Shown here one piece after another: positions 40,106 through 48,984 of a stretch of 64,000 nucleotides of DNA. The stretch lies in NCBI GenBank assembly GCA_033283165.1, contig JAWMQL010000006.1, forward strand, positions 1-64,000, written 5' to 3'. Below the pieces are notes generated by a model. That model made no database searches. It saw only the letters and a program-made list of their open reading frames with translations, and had not been told where the DNA came from. Position 1 is the stretch's first letter; each line of letters opens with the position of its first letter. This DNA comes from JAWMQL01 sp033283165. GTDB lineage: Bacteria > Pseudomonadota > Gammaproteobacteria > Pseudomonadales > Halieaceae. A program made the position numbers and the translations under genes.

Positions 40106-42277
40106 TCACCCCCCGGGCGGGGCCTTTCCCGGCCGGACCAGCCCGCGCCGCAGCAGCAGTGGCCCGATATCCGGATCGCGCCCGCGGAAATCGCGGAACA
40201 GCTGTTTGGCATCGGCGGAGCCACCCCGCGCCAGCAGGATGTCGCGAAAATGATCGCCGTTCTTGCGCAGCAGGCCCCCGTTTTCCTTGAACCACTCCAC
40301 GGTGTCGGCATCCATGACCTCACTCCAGATATAGGAGTAATAACCCGCCGCATACCCCGCCATGATGTGAGAGAAATAGGTGCTGCGGTAACGCGGCGGA
40401 ACGGGGGCAAAATTCACCCCCGCCCGTTCCAGCGCCAGGGTCTCGAAATCCAGCACGCCCCCGGCGTCCGGTACATCCTCCGGTTGCAGCTGGTGCCAGG
40501 CCTGGTCCAGCAGGCTTGCCGCCAGGTATTCGGTCGTGGCGAAGCCCTGGTTGAAGGTGCCCTTCGCCAGGACTTTCTGTAACAACTCCGGCGGCATGGG
40601 CTCCCCCGTCTCGTGGTGCAGGGCGTAATTTTGCAGCACTTCGGGCCACTCGGCCCACATCTGGTTCACCGTTGATGGATATTCCACGAAATCCCGCGGT
40701 ACCGAGGTGCCCGAAAAGTAAGGGTACTTCACGTCGGAAAACATACCGTGCAGCGCATGCCCGAACTCGTGGAACATGGTGGTGACCTCGTCCCAGCTCA
40801 GCAGGGCGGGCTGCCCGTCCAGAGGCCGGGTGATGTTCAGGTGGTTAGCCACCACCGGGCTGTTGCCCAGCAGATGAGACTGCATGACATAGGAGTTCAT
40901 CCAGGCACCCCCGTTCTTGCTTTCGCGGGCGTAGGGATCCATCAGAAACAGCGCCAGGGTGGAGCCGTCCCGGTCGGAAACCTCCCAGACACTGACATCG
41001 GGGTGGTACACGGGCAGGTCGAGCCGCTGCCTGAAGGTAATGCCATAGAGCCGGTTGGCGGCGTAGAACACGCCTTTTTCAAGCACATTATTCAGCTCGA
41101 AATAGGGCCTCAGGCTGGTCTCGTCGAAAGCAAACCGTTCCAGTCGCAGGCGCTCGGTATAGAGGTCCCAGTCCCAGGGCGCCAGCTCGAAATCACCACC
41201 TTCCCGGTCGATGATCTCCTGGATGCCAGCGGCCTCGCGGCGGGCGTTGACCACCGCCGGTGGCGCCAGGCTGGCCAGGAGCCGGTTAACCGTGGCGACC
41301 GTACCGGCAGTCTGGACTTCCAGCTGGTAGGCCGCGTGTGACTCATAGCCCAGCAGGCGGGCCCGTTCGGCACGCAGTGCCATCACCCGGGACAGAACAT
41401 CGCGGTTATCGAACGCTCCGCCAGAGGAGCCGCGTCCAAGGGAAGTCCGGTAGATGCGCTCCCGCAAGGCGCGATTTTCCAGCGCAACCAGGGCCGGCTG
41501 GCCGCTGGTATTGACCAGCGGAATGACGTATTTGCCGTCCAGGCCGCGGCTCTTCGCTGCCTCAGCAGCGGCGGCAACCTGGTCCGGGCTGAATCCCGCC
41601 AGTTCGTCCACCGCATCCACTACAATAGCGCTGGCATTCACCTCGTTCTTCACATTCTGGTTGAACCGGGTCTGCAGGGTCGCCAACTCAGCGTTCAGGG
41701 CTTTGAGCGCGACCTTGTCGGCCGGGGACAGGCGGGCTCCGGCGCGCACGAAATCCTTGTAGACTTCCTCCACCAGCCGCAGCGACTCGGGATCCAGGCC
41801 CAGTCCCTGCCGCTGCTCATAGACCGCCTCCACGCGCCGGAACAGGGCCTCGTCCAGCAGGATCGCATCCGCGTGCGCCGCCAGTACCGGCGCCAGATCG
41901 CTGCGTACCTGCTCCAGTGCGTCGTTGGTGTCCGCCCCTACCCGCAGGAAAAAGGCCCGGGTGGCGCGTTCCAGCAACACCCCACTGCGCTCCATGGCCA
42001 CGATCGTGTTGTCGAACGTAGGCGGCTCGGGATTGCCGGCAATCGCCCCGATTTCCACACTGTGCTCGGCCATGCCCTGTTCAACGGCGGGTTGGTAGTG
42101 CTCGTCGCGAATGCGGTCGAAATGCGGGTATTGCAACGGCAGGGTGCTGGGGCTTAACAGCGGGTTAACCGCCGTCGAGGCCTCCTGCGCTGTCGTCCCG
42201 TGTCCGTTAATGGCCTTACTCATAGTCAACACCGCGACAACTATCACTGAAAGTCTGCGCATAATGGGCTTTTTCAT
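40106..42277 (-). CDS. M3-family zinc metallopeptidase (Dcp/oligopeptidase A-like), exported
   Basis: A 723-residue M3 peptidase. The zinc site is HEFGHALHGMF, with the distal Glu in the following helix. The typical flanking motifs SWDEVTTMFHEFG, EYPSTVNQMWAEW and YFSHIMAGYAAGYYSYIWSE are present. The N-terminus (MKKPIMRRLSVIVVAVLTM) looks like a signal peptide, matching the periplasmic Dcp-like subgroup rather than cytosolic PrlC. ATG 42277 is chosen because the 50 extra residues upstream are low-complexity and lack family similarity. It degrades small peptides; convergent with the methyltransferase gene. Confidence 0.92.
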   Translation of the reverse strand: MKKPIMRRLSVIVVAVLTMSKAINGHGTTAQEASTAVNPLLSPSTLPLQYPHFDRIRDEHYQPAVEQGMAEHSVEIGAIAGNPEPPTFDNTIVAMERSGVLLERATRAFFLRVGADTNDALEQVRSDLAPVLAAHADAILLDEALFRRVEAVYEQRQGLGLDPESLRLVEEVYKDFVRAGARLSPADKVALKALNAELATLQTRFNQNVKNEVNASAIVVDAVDELAGFSPDQVAAAAEAAKSRGLDGKYVIPLVNTSGQPALVALENRALRERIYRTSLGRGSSGGAFDNRDVLSRVMALRAERARLLGYESHAAYQLEVQTAGTVATVNRLLASLAPPAVVNARREAAGIQEIIDREGGDFELAPWDWDLYTERLRLERFAFDETSLRPYFELNNVLEKGVFYAANRLYGITFRQRLDLPVYHPDVSVWEVSDRDGSTLALFLMDPYARESKNGGAWMNSYVMQSHLLGNSPVVANHLNITRPLDGQPALLSWDEVTTMFHEFGHALHGMFSDVKYPYFSGTSVPRDFVEYPSTVNQMWAEWPEVLQNYALHHETGEPMPPELLQKVLAKGTFNQGFATTEYLAASLLDQAWHQLQPEDVPDAGGVLDFETLALERAGVNFAPVPPRYRSTYFSHIMAGYAAGYYSYIWSEVMDADTVEWFKENGGLLRKNGDHFRDILLARGGSADAKQLFRDFRGRDPDIGPLLLRRGLVRPGKAPPGG

Positions 42278-42448
42278 AGCGAGAACCCCGCGCAGGATAC
42301 GCGAATCAGGGAGCGCCGCAAGCACCGGGACCGCATCGGGGGCACCTGGCCGGTTCAACACCGGCAGCACAAAGCCTGCTATCATAGCCGGCCCGTGCGC
42401 CAGCAGACAGCACCGGCACGGCCACATCGTTCAGCACTCCGGATCACC

Positions 42449-43213
42449 ATGAGCATAGTCTGGCAAAGCGACAATACCTTTCGTATCGGCGAGGTCAATT
42501 TCAAGGCACTGGAGATGGGATTGGGGGACCAGCCCTCAACGCTCGAGCAGTTCATCTTCCAGAAGCCCCGTGCGATGATTGATCGCTACCAGCAACTGCT
42601 GGCGCAGCTGCAGCCCCGGGTCATCTTCGAGCTGGGAATCTGGCGCGGCGGCAGCTGCGTTTTTCTGCAGAAGCTGGCCGGTGCGAGCAAGGTCATTTCG
42701 GTAGATCTCAGTGAGCATCGCATCGACGCGCTGGACCAGTACCGAGAGCGGGCCGGCCTGGCACACGTGCTGCGCCCCTACTACGGGGTGAACCAGGCCG
42801 ACCGGGGCGCCCTGCAGGGTATACTCGAGGTCGAGCTACAGGACAGCCCACTGGACCTCGTGATCGATGACGCCTCCCACTTTCTCGACGAGACCCGGGC
42901 TTCCTTCAACCAGTTGTTCCCGGCCCTCCGGCCCGGCGGCGTCTATGTGATCGAGGACTGGTCCTGGGCTCACGGCCCGCTGCGCTTCCCGGATGACGAG
43001 CCCGCCTTCTACCCCGAGCGCGAACCCCTGACCCGTCTGGTTTTCCAACTGGTGCTGGCCTGCGCGTCGGAACCCGGCCTGGTCAGCAGCGTGGAGGTGG
43101 ATCACCACCTGGTGCTGGTTACCCGCGGGGATAACGACATCGATCCGGCACAGTTCGACATTGCGCGCTGCTGCCTGGCCCGGGGGCGGGGCCTGCTCAC
43201 GAGCGAACGCTGA
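42449..43213 (+). CDS. Class I SAM-dependent methyltransferase (CmcI/Methyltransf_24-like)
   Basis: A 254-residue protein with VIFELGIWRGGSCVFLQKL (motif I region), KVISVDLSEHRID and LDLVIDDASHFLDETRASF, then PGGVYVIEDWSWAHG. This fits the cephalosporin-hydroxylase-like/Methyltransf_24 group found in glycan and natural-product loci. ATG 42449 gives the usual N-terminus. It is followed by a sulfotransferase gene 32 bp on, suggesting both modify the same polymer or metabolite. Confidence 0.83.
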   Translation: MSIVWQSDNTFRIGEVNFKALEMGLGDQPSTLEQFIFQKPRAMIDRYQQLLAQLQPRVIFELGIWRGGSCVFLQKLAGASKVISVDLSEHRIDALDQYRERAGLAHVLRPYYGVNQADRGALQGILEVELQDSPLDLVIDDASHFLDETRASFNQLFPALRPGGVYVIEDWSWAHGPLRFPDDEPAFYPEREPLTRLVFQLVLACASEPGLVSSVEVDHHLVLVTRGDNDIDPAQFDIARCCLARGRGLLTSER

Positions 43214-43245
43214 ACGCCCCATCCACGGGACAAGGAGGAACCCGA

Positions 43246-44133
43246 ATGATAGCCAGATTGCGCCGTTTGTTGCGCAAGATCGACAACCGCTCCACCCGGT
43301 CGATGCGCCTGATGCGCCAGCGTACGCCGTACAGTCACCCGGACGTGCCCTTTATTATGCTGTGGTCACAGAAGTCCGGTTGCACTGCGGTGCTCAAGTG
43401 GCACCTGTTTCATGCCGGCCTGCTGCAGGAGGCGCTGGCCTATCGCAGCGATCACACCTCTCTCAATATTCACCACTTTCAAAACCAGTGGGTACGAGAC
43501 CACCGCGGGCACCGTCGCAGGACACAGCGGCAAATGGTCAGAGGGACAAAACCGGTGCTCAATTTCATGCGCGATCCCTGGCAGCGCGCCTACAGCTCCT
43601 ACCTGCACAGTTACAGCCCGGGCATGCTGCGCCTGCAACGCCGGGGCATTGAGAACAACGCCATCCGCCTGCGCCGGCAAATTCTCGAGGGGCTGTACGG
43701 GCCGGAAACGCCACTGGCAACGGAGTATTCGTTCACGGATTATCTCCGCTGGCTGGAACTTCAGGACCCCAGGACACTGAATCCGCACCACTCGACCCAA
43801 CACTCGGAACTGTATGAACTGGCGCCTGTGCGCCACTACCGCCTGGAAGACTTCGGCCCCGCCACCCGCGCGCTGGAACAGGAATTCGGTCTGGAGGATT
43901 CCAGCCGGTCCCGGGACCTGTTCTCTTCAGGCCACCACAAACCCAAGGCCGACCTGCCGGCAGACCAGGCCCGGGAGGCACTGGACCGCGGCCTGCCGCT
44001 GGACCGCAAGCCGGGCTACCCGTTGCCGCAGGTGACCGAGGCGTTGCTCGATGGCACCGAGGCCGGCGCCCTGGTTGCGCGTATATTCGCCCGGGATATC
44101 GCAATCTACCGCGCCATAGCGCGTGTTGAATGA
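43246..44133 (+). CDS. Sulfotransferase family 2-like protein
   Basis: A 295-residue protein. MLWSQKSGCTAVLKWHLF is the 5'-phosphosulfate-binding loop of PAPS-dependent sulfotransferases, and LNFMRDPWQRAYSSYLHS is the 3'-phosphate-binding Arg-Ser element. The very basic N-terminus (RLRRLLRKIDNRSTRSMR) could aid membrane association. It should transfer sulfate from PAPS to a carbohydrate or small-molecule hydroxyl in the cytosol. AAGGAGG precedes ATG 43246. Sits between two methyltransferase genes and near a GT2. Confidence 0.87.
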   Translation: MIARLRRLLRKIDNRSTRSMRLMRQRTPYSHPDVPFIMLWSQKSGCTAVLKWHLFHAGLLQEALAYRSDHTSLNIHHFQNQWVRDHRGHRRRTQRQMVRGTKPVLNFMRDPWQRAYSSYLHSYSPGMLRLQRRGIENNAIRLRRQILEGLYGPETPLATEYSFTDYLRWLELQDPRTLNPHHSTQHSELYELAPVRHYRLEDFGPATRALEQEFGLEDSSRSRDLFSSGHHKPKADLPADQAREALDRGLPLDRKPGYPLPQVTEALLDGTEAGALVARIFARDIAIYRAIARVE

Positions 44134-44175
44134 GCCTCACGCCAGGCCGGAAGAGGTTGCGCCCGTGTCGGGCAA

Positions 44176-45030
44176 TCAGTCCACCTGACGCAGGGCCGCC
44201 AGTTCCGCCTGCAGGGCCTCTACCTGCTGCTGGCTTTCCTGCAACTGGCGACTGAGCCCCTGTAGCACCAGCCCTTCCACCAGTCTCATATGCTCGGCCA
44301 GGGCGATCAGTTCCTCGCCCTGCAGCGCGTGTTCCAGGCGCTGTACCTGGGACTGTAGTTCCGCGTTCCCGGCCAGGCGCTGTTCGGTAATCAGGATACC
44401 GAGGCCGTAGAACAATGGCAGGTTGAGGAAGCGATATTCGAGCGCGCTTTGCGCCAGGTAGTCCTCTACGCCCGTGAGCACACCGTTACGCTCGCCGCCA
44501 AACTGCTCGGCGTTGTACATATCGAGGTTCATGCCAGCGCCCTCGACCAGTTCCTCCTTGCGCGGCAGGATACCTTTCAGCGCGTAAGCATGGCGATATT
44601 GCGCGGGGATGTTGGCCGGATTGTAGTACAGGTCCCGACGCCCGTAGGGCCAGCCGATATCGTGACAAAACAGCAGCGGCTGCTTCAGGGGGTCGTGGCC
44701 GTGAGACGCTTCTATGGCCTTCAATTCGTTGTAAACGGTGTACCAGTTGTGATCGCCGTCCACCAGCGCCACGTCGATGCCGGTAATGCCGGGCAGCACC
44801 TCCAGGCTCAGGTCCTGGTAGAAGGTCATCACGTCCGCATTGGCGCGTTTGAAGTCTTCCACATCAAACACCGGCGCCGGGTCGATGCAATGCAGGTGCC
44901 CGCCCACGTCCCGGACGTAGTTGAGCAGCACGTGGGTGCTGCGGCCGTATTCGGCGCCAATTTCGAGAATGTTCCGGCCGTGGATAGCATCGACCATGGG
45001 CCGGATAATGGGGCCCCAGAGCCTGATCAT
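44176..45030 (-). CDS. Class I SAM-dependent methyltransferase with C-terminal coiled coil
   Basis: A 284-residue protein with NILEIGAEYGRSTHVLLNYV, LHCIDPAPVFDVEDF and IDVALVDGDHNWYTVYNEL, a Methyltransf_24-type core. The last about 60 residues are heptad-rich and Gln/Leu/Glu-rich (LQGEELIALAEHMRLVEG, LQESQQQVEALQAELAALRQ), a likely coiled coil for oligomerisation. ATG 45030 overlaps the GT2 stop by four bases, so the two are a coupled pair. Confidence 0.83.
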   Translation of the reverse strand: MIRLWGPIIRPMVDAIHGRNILEIGAEYGRSTHVLLNYVRDVGGHLHCIDPAPVFDVEDFKRANADVMTFYQDLSLEVLPGITGIDVALVDGDHNWYTVYNELKAIEASHGHDPLKQPLLFCHDIGWPYGRRDLYYNPANIPAQYRHAYALKGILPRKEELVEGAGMNLDMYNAEQFGGERNGVLTGVEDYLAQSALEYRFLNLPLFYGLGILITEQRLAGNAELQSQVQRLEHALQGEELIALAEHMRLVEGLVLQGLSRQLQESQQQVEALQAELAALRQVD

Positions 45031-46013
45031 GCTGTCCCTCTCACGGCTTGTTCGTCTTCCCACAGCGCCCGCCCCGCACCGGCCAGCCGCTGCGCGCGCA
45101 GGGCGCTGCTCTGCGCGGAGCGCTCAAGGAAGGGCATGGCCTCCGGCGACACCGCCCCGAACAAGCGCGGTTCGCGCCTGACGGCCTGAAAGCCCCCGGG
45201 CCAACGCTCGTCCAACTGGGCCTTGAAGGTTTGCACCAGCGCATCGCGCTCCGCGCCCGGGCTGGTACTCGTACCACTGTGAAACTGGTGAAAATTACCT
45301 TCGCCGGGCAGCAGGTAGATTGCACTGCCGGCGGCGGTGGCCAGTTGCCGGTACAGGTGCAGGTTGATGGCGCCCCCGCCGGGCAGGTCAAAACCGGTGT
45401 CCAGTCCCCCCTGTTCTGACAGTGCCGCGCGCGGGCAGAACAATGCATTGCACTCCATCAAAGGCTCCAGGAACCCGTTGCGGTTGCCGTTGCTGAAGCA
45501 GGCCTGCTGGAACAGGGCATAGCCGTTCCGATGCCAGTTGAGTCGCTGCAACAGGTCCCGCTCCTGTTCGAGAATCCGGGCCGCGTCCCCTGCTGAGGCT
45601 CCGGTTTCGGTCTTGCCCGCCTCGGTCAGGTAATAGCCGGGTACCGCCACCAGGGCACCGGGCAGCTGCAGGGCCTGCAGGGCGTAGTGCAGTACCCGCG
45701 GCGTGAGCATGCGCGCGCCGTCAATCAGCAGGCCCAGGTACTCGCCACGGCAGCGTGCCAGCGCCTCGTTGATAGCCGGTACCGGGGACACTCCCGGCTC
45801 CTGTCGCAGCCGGTAATCGAAGTTGTCACCCAACCGGGCGACCTCGCCGGCGTCGAGCTCGTTGCCGGAGGCGTTTTCAACCACCAGCACCTCGTAATCC
45901 GCCGGATTGACATCGCGCTGATAGGCCGGGGACAGGCTGTACAGGGTATTCATCGCCTGCCGCGGCATGTCGTAGGCGACGACGATGATCGACAGTTGCG
46001 GGTGCTGGCTCAT
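45027..46013 (-). CDS. GT2-family glycosyltransferase
   Basis: A 328-residue GT-A transferase: LSIIVVAYDMPRQAMNTLYS, EVLVVENASGNELD and CRGEYLGLLIDGARMLTPRV (IDG takes the DxD place). ATG 46013 gives the canonical N-terminus; the open frame upstream adds unrelated residues. First gene of a two-gene unit with a methyltransferase, and part of the sulfotransferase/methyltransferase neighbourhood. Sugar and acceptor unknown. Confidence 0.87.
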   Translation of the reverse strand: MSQHPQLSIIVVAYDMPRQAMNTLYSLSPAYQRDVNPADYEVLVVENASGNELDAGEVARLGDNFDYRLRQEPGVSPVPAINEALARCRGEYLGLLIDGARMLTPRVLHYALQALQLPGALVAVPGYYLTEAGKTETGASAGDAARILEQERDLLQRLNWHRNGYALFQQACFSNGNRNGFLEPLMECNALFCPRAALSEQGGLDTGFDLPGGGAINLHLYRQLATAAGSAIYLLPGEGNFHQFHSGTSTSPGAERDALVQTFKAQLDERWPGGFQAVRREPRLFGAVSPEAMPFLERSAQSSALRAQRLAGAGRALWEDEQAVRGTA

Positions 46014-46116
46014 AGGATTCCGGGTTCTGTTTTGCGGGGCCCGGGGCCACCGCGATGCAGGCCGCAGGGTACCATATCGTGTTACATTATGGCTTTTCCC
46101 AGGGCAATCAAAGGCA

Positions 46117-47658
46117 ATGAAATTCCTGTTGCGCAACTTGCTGGCCGCTGGCCTCTCCACCCTGCTGATCGCCTGTGGCACCAACCCGGTCACCGGTGAA
46201 TCCGAGTTGCAGTTGATCTCCACCAACCAGGAGATTCAGATGGGCGAACAGGCCTACGCCCCGGGGCGCCAGATGCAGGGCGGAGACTACGTGGTCGACC
46301 CGGCTCTGGGCCGCTACGTGCAACAGGTCAACGATCGGCTGGCGCGGGTATCCGACCGCGATTTGCCCTATGAAATACACATTCTTAACAGCTCGGTGCC
46401 CAATGCCTGGGCCCTGCCCGGCGGCAAGATGGCGATCAATCGCGGCCTGCTGACCGAACTCAAAAGCGAGGCCGAGCTGGCTGCCGTGCTGGGGCACGAG
46501 GTCGTGCACGCCGCCGCCAGGCACGGTGCCCGCGCGCAGGAGCGCGGCTTGTTGTTGCAGAGCGGGGTCCTTGCCACCGCGGTAGTCGGGGGCGGCACCC
46601 GCTTCGGCGACATGATGGCCGGGGGAGCCATGGTCGGCGCGCAATTGCTGAACACGCGCTACGGCCGCGACGCCGAGTTGCAAGCCGATCACTACGGTAT
46701 GGAATACATGGTGCGGGCCGGTTACAACCCCAATGCCGCCGTCGACCTGCAACAGACCTTCGTGCGCCTCTCCGAGGGGCGCAAGAGCAGCTGGCTGGAG
46801 GGACTGTTCGCCTCCCACCCGCCCTCGGAAGAGCGCGTGGAGCGCAACAAGGCCAACGCCAGACGCCTCGGGGGCGCCGACCTGGATTTCGGTCGCGAGC
46901 GCTACCAACAGGCGATCGCCGGCCTCAAGCGGGACCTGCCCGCCTACCAGGCCCACGACCAGGCCGTGGCGGCCGCAAACGAGGAAAAATTCGACGAGGC
47001 CAACACCCTGGCGGACAGGGCGATCCACCTGCAACCGGCAGAGCCAAAGTTTCACGGCCTGAAGGGCGACCTGGCTTTCCATGCCGGCAATTACCGGCAG
47101 GCCTCATCCCATTACAACAAGGCGATTGCCCTGTATCCGGACTACTTCGCCTTCCACCTGCGCCAGGGCTACACCCAGATGCAACTGGACAACATCGACG
47201 CCGCCACCCGCGCACTGGAACGCAGCAACGAGATCCTGCCCACCGCGAATGCCCAGAAAGCCCTGGGTGACCTGGCCCTGAAGCAGGGCAACGAGGCCAG
47301 GGCGGTGGAATACTACAGCAGCGCAGCCCGATCCGACTCCGCAACCGGCCGGGAGGCACTGGCCGCACTGGCCCGACTGGAACTGGAGGACCAGCCAGCC
47401 AAGTACCTGAAAACACGCCATGGCGAAGGCCGGGACGGCAAGCTCGCCATCGCCGTCTACAACCTGTCGCCACTGCCGGTCAATAATATCGTGGTGGCGG
47501 CAGCCTTCTTTGACGCCCAGGGCAACCAGACCAGTGAGGTCAGGCGCTTCGAGGTAAAGCAAACCGTGGAACCGGAAAAGTACGCGGTGATCAACACGGG
47601 TTGGGACATCGCCCAGGGTTTGCGCAGCGAAGTGGAAAGCGCCTCGCTGACCGAGTGA
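46117..47658 (+). CDS. M48-family metalloprotease lipoprotein with TPR domain (BepA-like)
   Basis: A 513-residue lipoprotein. The signal peptide ends LLIAC with Gly at +2. The zinc motif HEVVHAAARHG and the distal DAELQADHYGMEYM (third ligand Glu) identify family M48. The segment VPNAWALPGGKMAINRG is standard. A TPR region follows (NEEKFDEANTLADRAIHLQP, GNYRQASSHYNKAIALYP), then a C-terminal beta domain (GKLAIAVYNLSPLPVNNIV). Architecture resembles BepA, which controls outer membrane protein assembly. ATG 46117 follows AAAGG and starts the lipoprotein signal. Confidence 0.9.
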   Translation: MKFLLRNLLAAGLSTLLIACGTNPVTGESELQLISTNQEIQMGEQAYAPGRQMQGGDYVVDPALGRYVQQVNDRLARVSDRDLPYEIHILNSSVPNAWALPGGKMAINRGLLTELKSEAELAAVLGHEVVHAAARHGARAQERGLLLQSGVLATAVVGGGTRFGDMMAGGAMVGAQLLNTRYGRDAELQADHYGMEYMVRAGYNPNAAVDLQQTFVRLSEGRKSSWLEGLFASHPPSEERVERNKANARRLGGADLDFGRERYQQAIAGLKRDLPAYQAHDQAVAAANEEKFDEANTLADRAIHLQPAEPKFHGLKGDLAFHAGNYRQASSHYNKAIALYPDYFAFHLRQGYTQMQLDNIDAATRALERSNEILPTANAQKALGDLALKQGNEARAVEYYSSAARSDSATGREALAALARLELEDQPAKYLKTRHGEGRDGKLAIAVYNLSPLPVNNIVVAAAFFDAQGNQTSEVRRFEVKQTVEPEKYAVINTGWDIAQGLRSEVESASLTE

Positions 47659-47674
47659 ACAGGGACTGGTTACG

Positions 47675-48928
47675 GTGAAACTGTCTGCCTTCGGCGAGAA
47701 ATTCAGCGGCCCGTCCGGCATCGTCGAACTGATGGATGACCTGGGCACGGCCCTCAATGAAAACCCCGACATGATCTTCATGGGCGGCGGCAACCCTGGC
47801 CGGGTGCAGGCAATGGAGGCGGTATTTCAGCAGCGACTGGAAGCCATCATGGCAGACCCGGCCCAGCGCCACGCACTGTTCGGCATCTACCAGTCACCCC
47901 AGGGGGACCGCGAGTTCCGGCGCCGGGTGGCCGATTTTCTCAACAAGCAGTACGACTGGGGCCTGGGCGAGCAGAATATCGCGGTCAGCAATGGCAGCCA
48001 GTCGGCGTTCTTCATTCTCTACAACCTGTTCGCCGGGCGGATGCCGGACGGCAGCCTGCGCCACATTCACCTGCCACTGGCGCCGGAGTACATCGGCTAC
48101 GGCGATATCGGCCTGGAGAGGAATTTTTTCACCGCCACCCGCCCGACCATCGAATTGCTGGATCAGCACCTGTTCAAGTATCACGTGGACTTCAGCCAGT
48201 TGCAGCCGGGGCCGGACGTGGGGGCCCTGTGCGTCTCGCGCCCGACCAATCCCACCGGCAATGTGCTGACCGACGAGGAAGTCGCCCACCTTGACCAGCT
48301 GGCCCGGGCGGCCGATATACCGCTGATCATAGACGGCGCCTATGGCACGCCATTTCCCAACATTCTGTTTGAGCCGGCCACACCCCACTGGAACGACAAC
48401 ACCATCCTGGCCCTGAGTCTGTCCAAGCTGGGCCTGCCCGGTGTCCGCACCGGCATCCTGGTGGCGCGGGAGGAGATCATCCGCGCCTATACCAATGCCA
48501 ATACCATCGTCAGCCTGGCCTGTGGCAACCTGGGGCCGGCCCTGGCCAGGGCCCTGTTCGACAGTGGCGAGATACTGACCCTCAGCCGGGACTACATCAC
48601 CCCCTGGTATCGCGACGCAGCGCAAAAGACCCTGGATTGGTTCCGCTCCGACCTGGGCGACCTGCCCTACCGGGTGCACAAGCCGGAGGGCGCTATTTTC
48701 CTGTGGCTCTGGTTTGAAGGCCTGCCGATAAGCAGCCAGGAACTGTACCAGCGACTGAAGCGGCGCGGTGTGCTGGTGGTTCCCGGTCACAATTTCTTTA
48801 TCGGCCTGAAGGATGACTGGCCGCACCGCAACGAGTGCCTGCGCGTATCCTATGCCCAGGACGCCGCGATGGTCCGGCGCGGGGTCGCCGTAATCGCCGA
48901 GGAGGTGGCGGCCGCCTACCGGGCGTAG
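47675..48928 (+). CDS. avtA: Valine--pyruvate aminotransferase (AvtA)
   Basis: A 417-residue class I/II PLP aminotransferase. FMGGGNPGRVQAMEAVF, NGSQSAFFILYNLFAGR, SRPTNPTGNVLTDEEV and the PLP Lys in ALSLSKLGLPGVRTGI are AvtA features. It transaminates pyruvate with valine to make alanine. GTG start at 47675, 16 bp after the M48 stop, so probably cotranscribed. Length matches the family. Confidence 0.92.
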   Translation: MKLSAFGEKFSGPSGIVELMDDLGTALNENPDMIFMGGGNPGRVQAMEAVFQQRLEAIMADPAQRHALFGIYQSPQGDREFRRRVADFLNKQYDWGLGEQNIAVSNGSQSAFFILYNLFAGRMPDGSLRHIHLPLAPEYIGYGDIGLERNFFTATRPTIELLDQHLFKYHVDFSQLQPGPDVGALCVSRPTNPTGNVLTDEEVAHLDQLARAADIPLIIDGAYGTPFPNILFEPATPHWNDNTILALSLSKLGLPGVRTGILVAREEIIRAYTNANTIVSLACGNLGPALARALFDSGEILTLSRDYITPWYRDAAQKTLDWFRSDLGDLPYRVHKPEGAIFLWLWFEGLPISSQELYQRLKRRGVLVVPGHNFFIGLKDDWPHRNECLRVSYAQDAAMVRRGVAVIAEEVAAAYRA

Positions 48929-48984
48929 GCAAGATCTTCTGCTAACCTGAACGAACGGTCCCCGGTGTTGTCACAGAGAAACCT

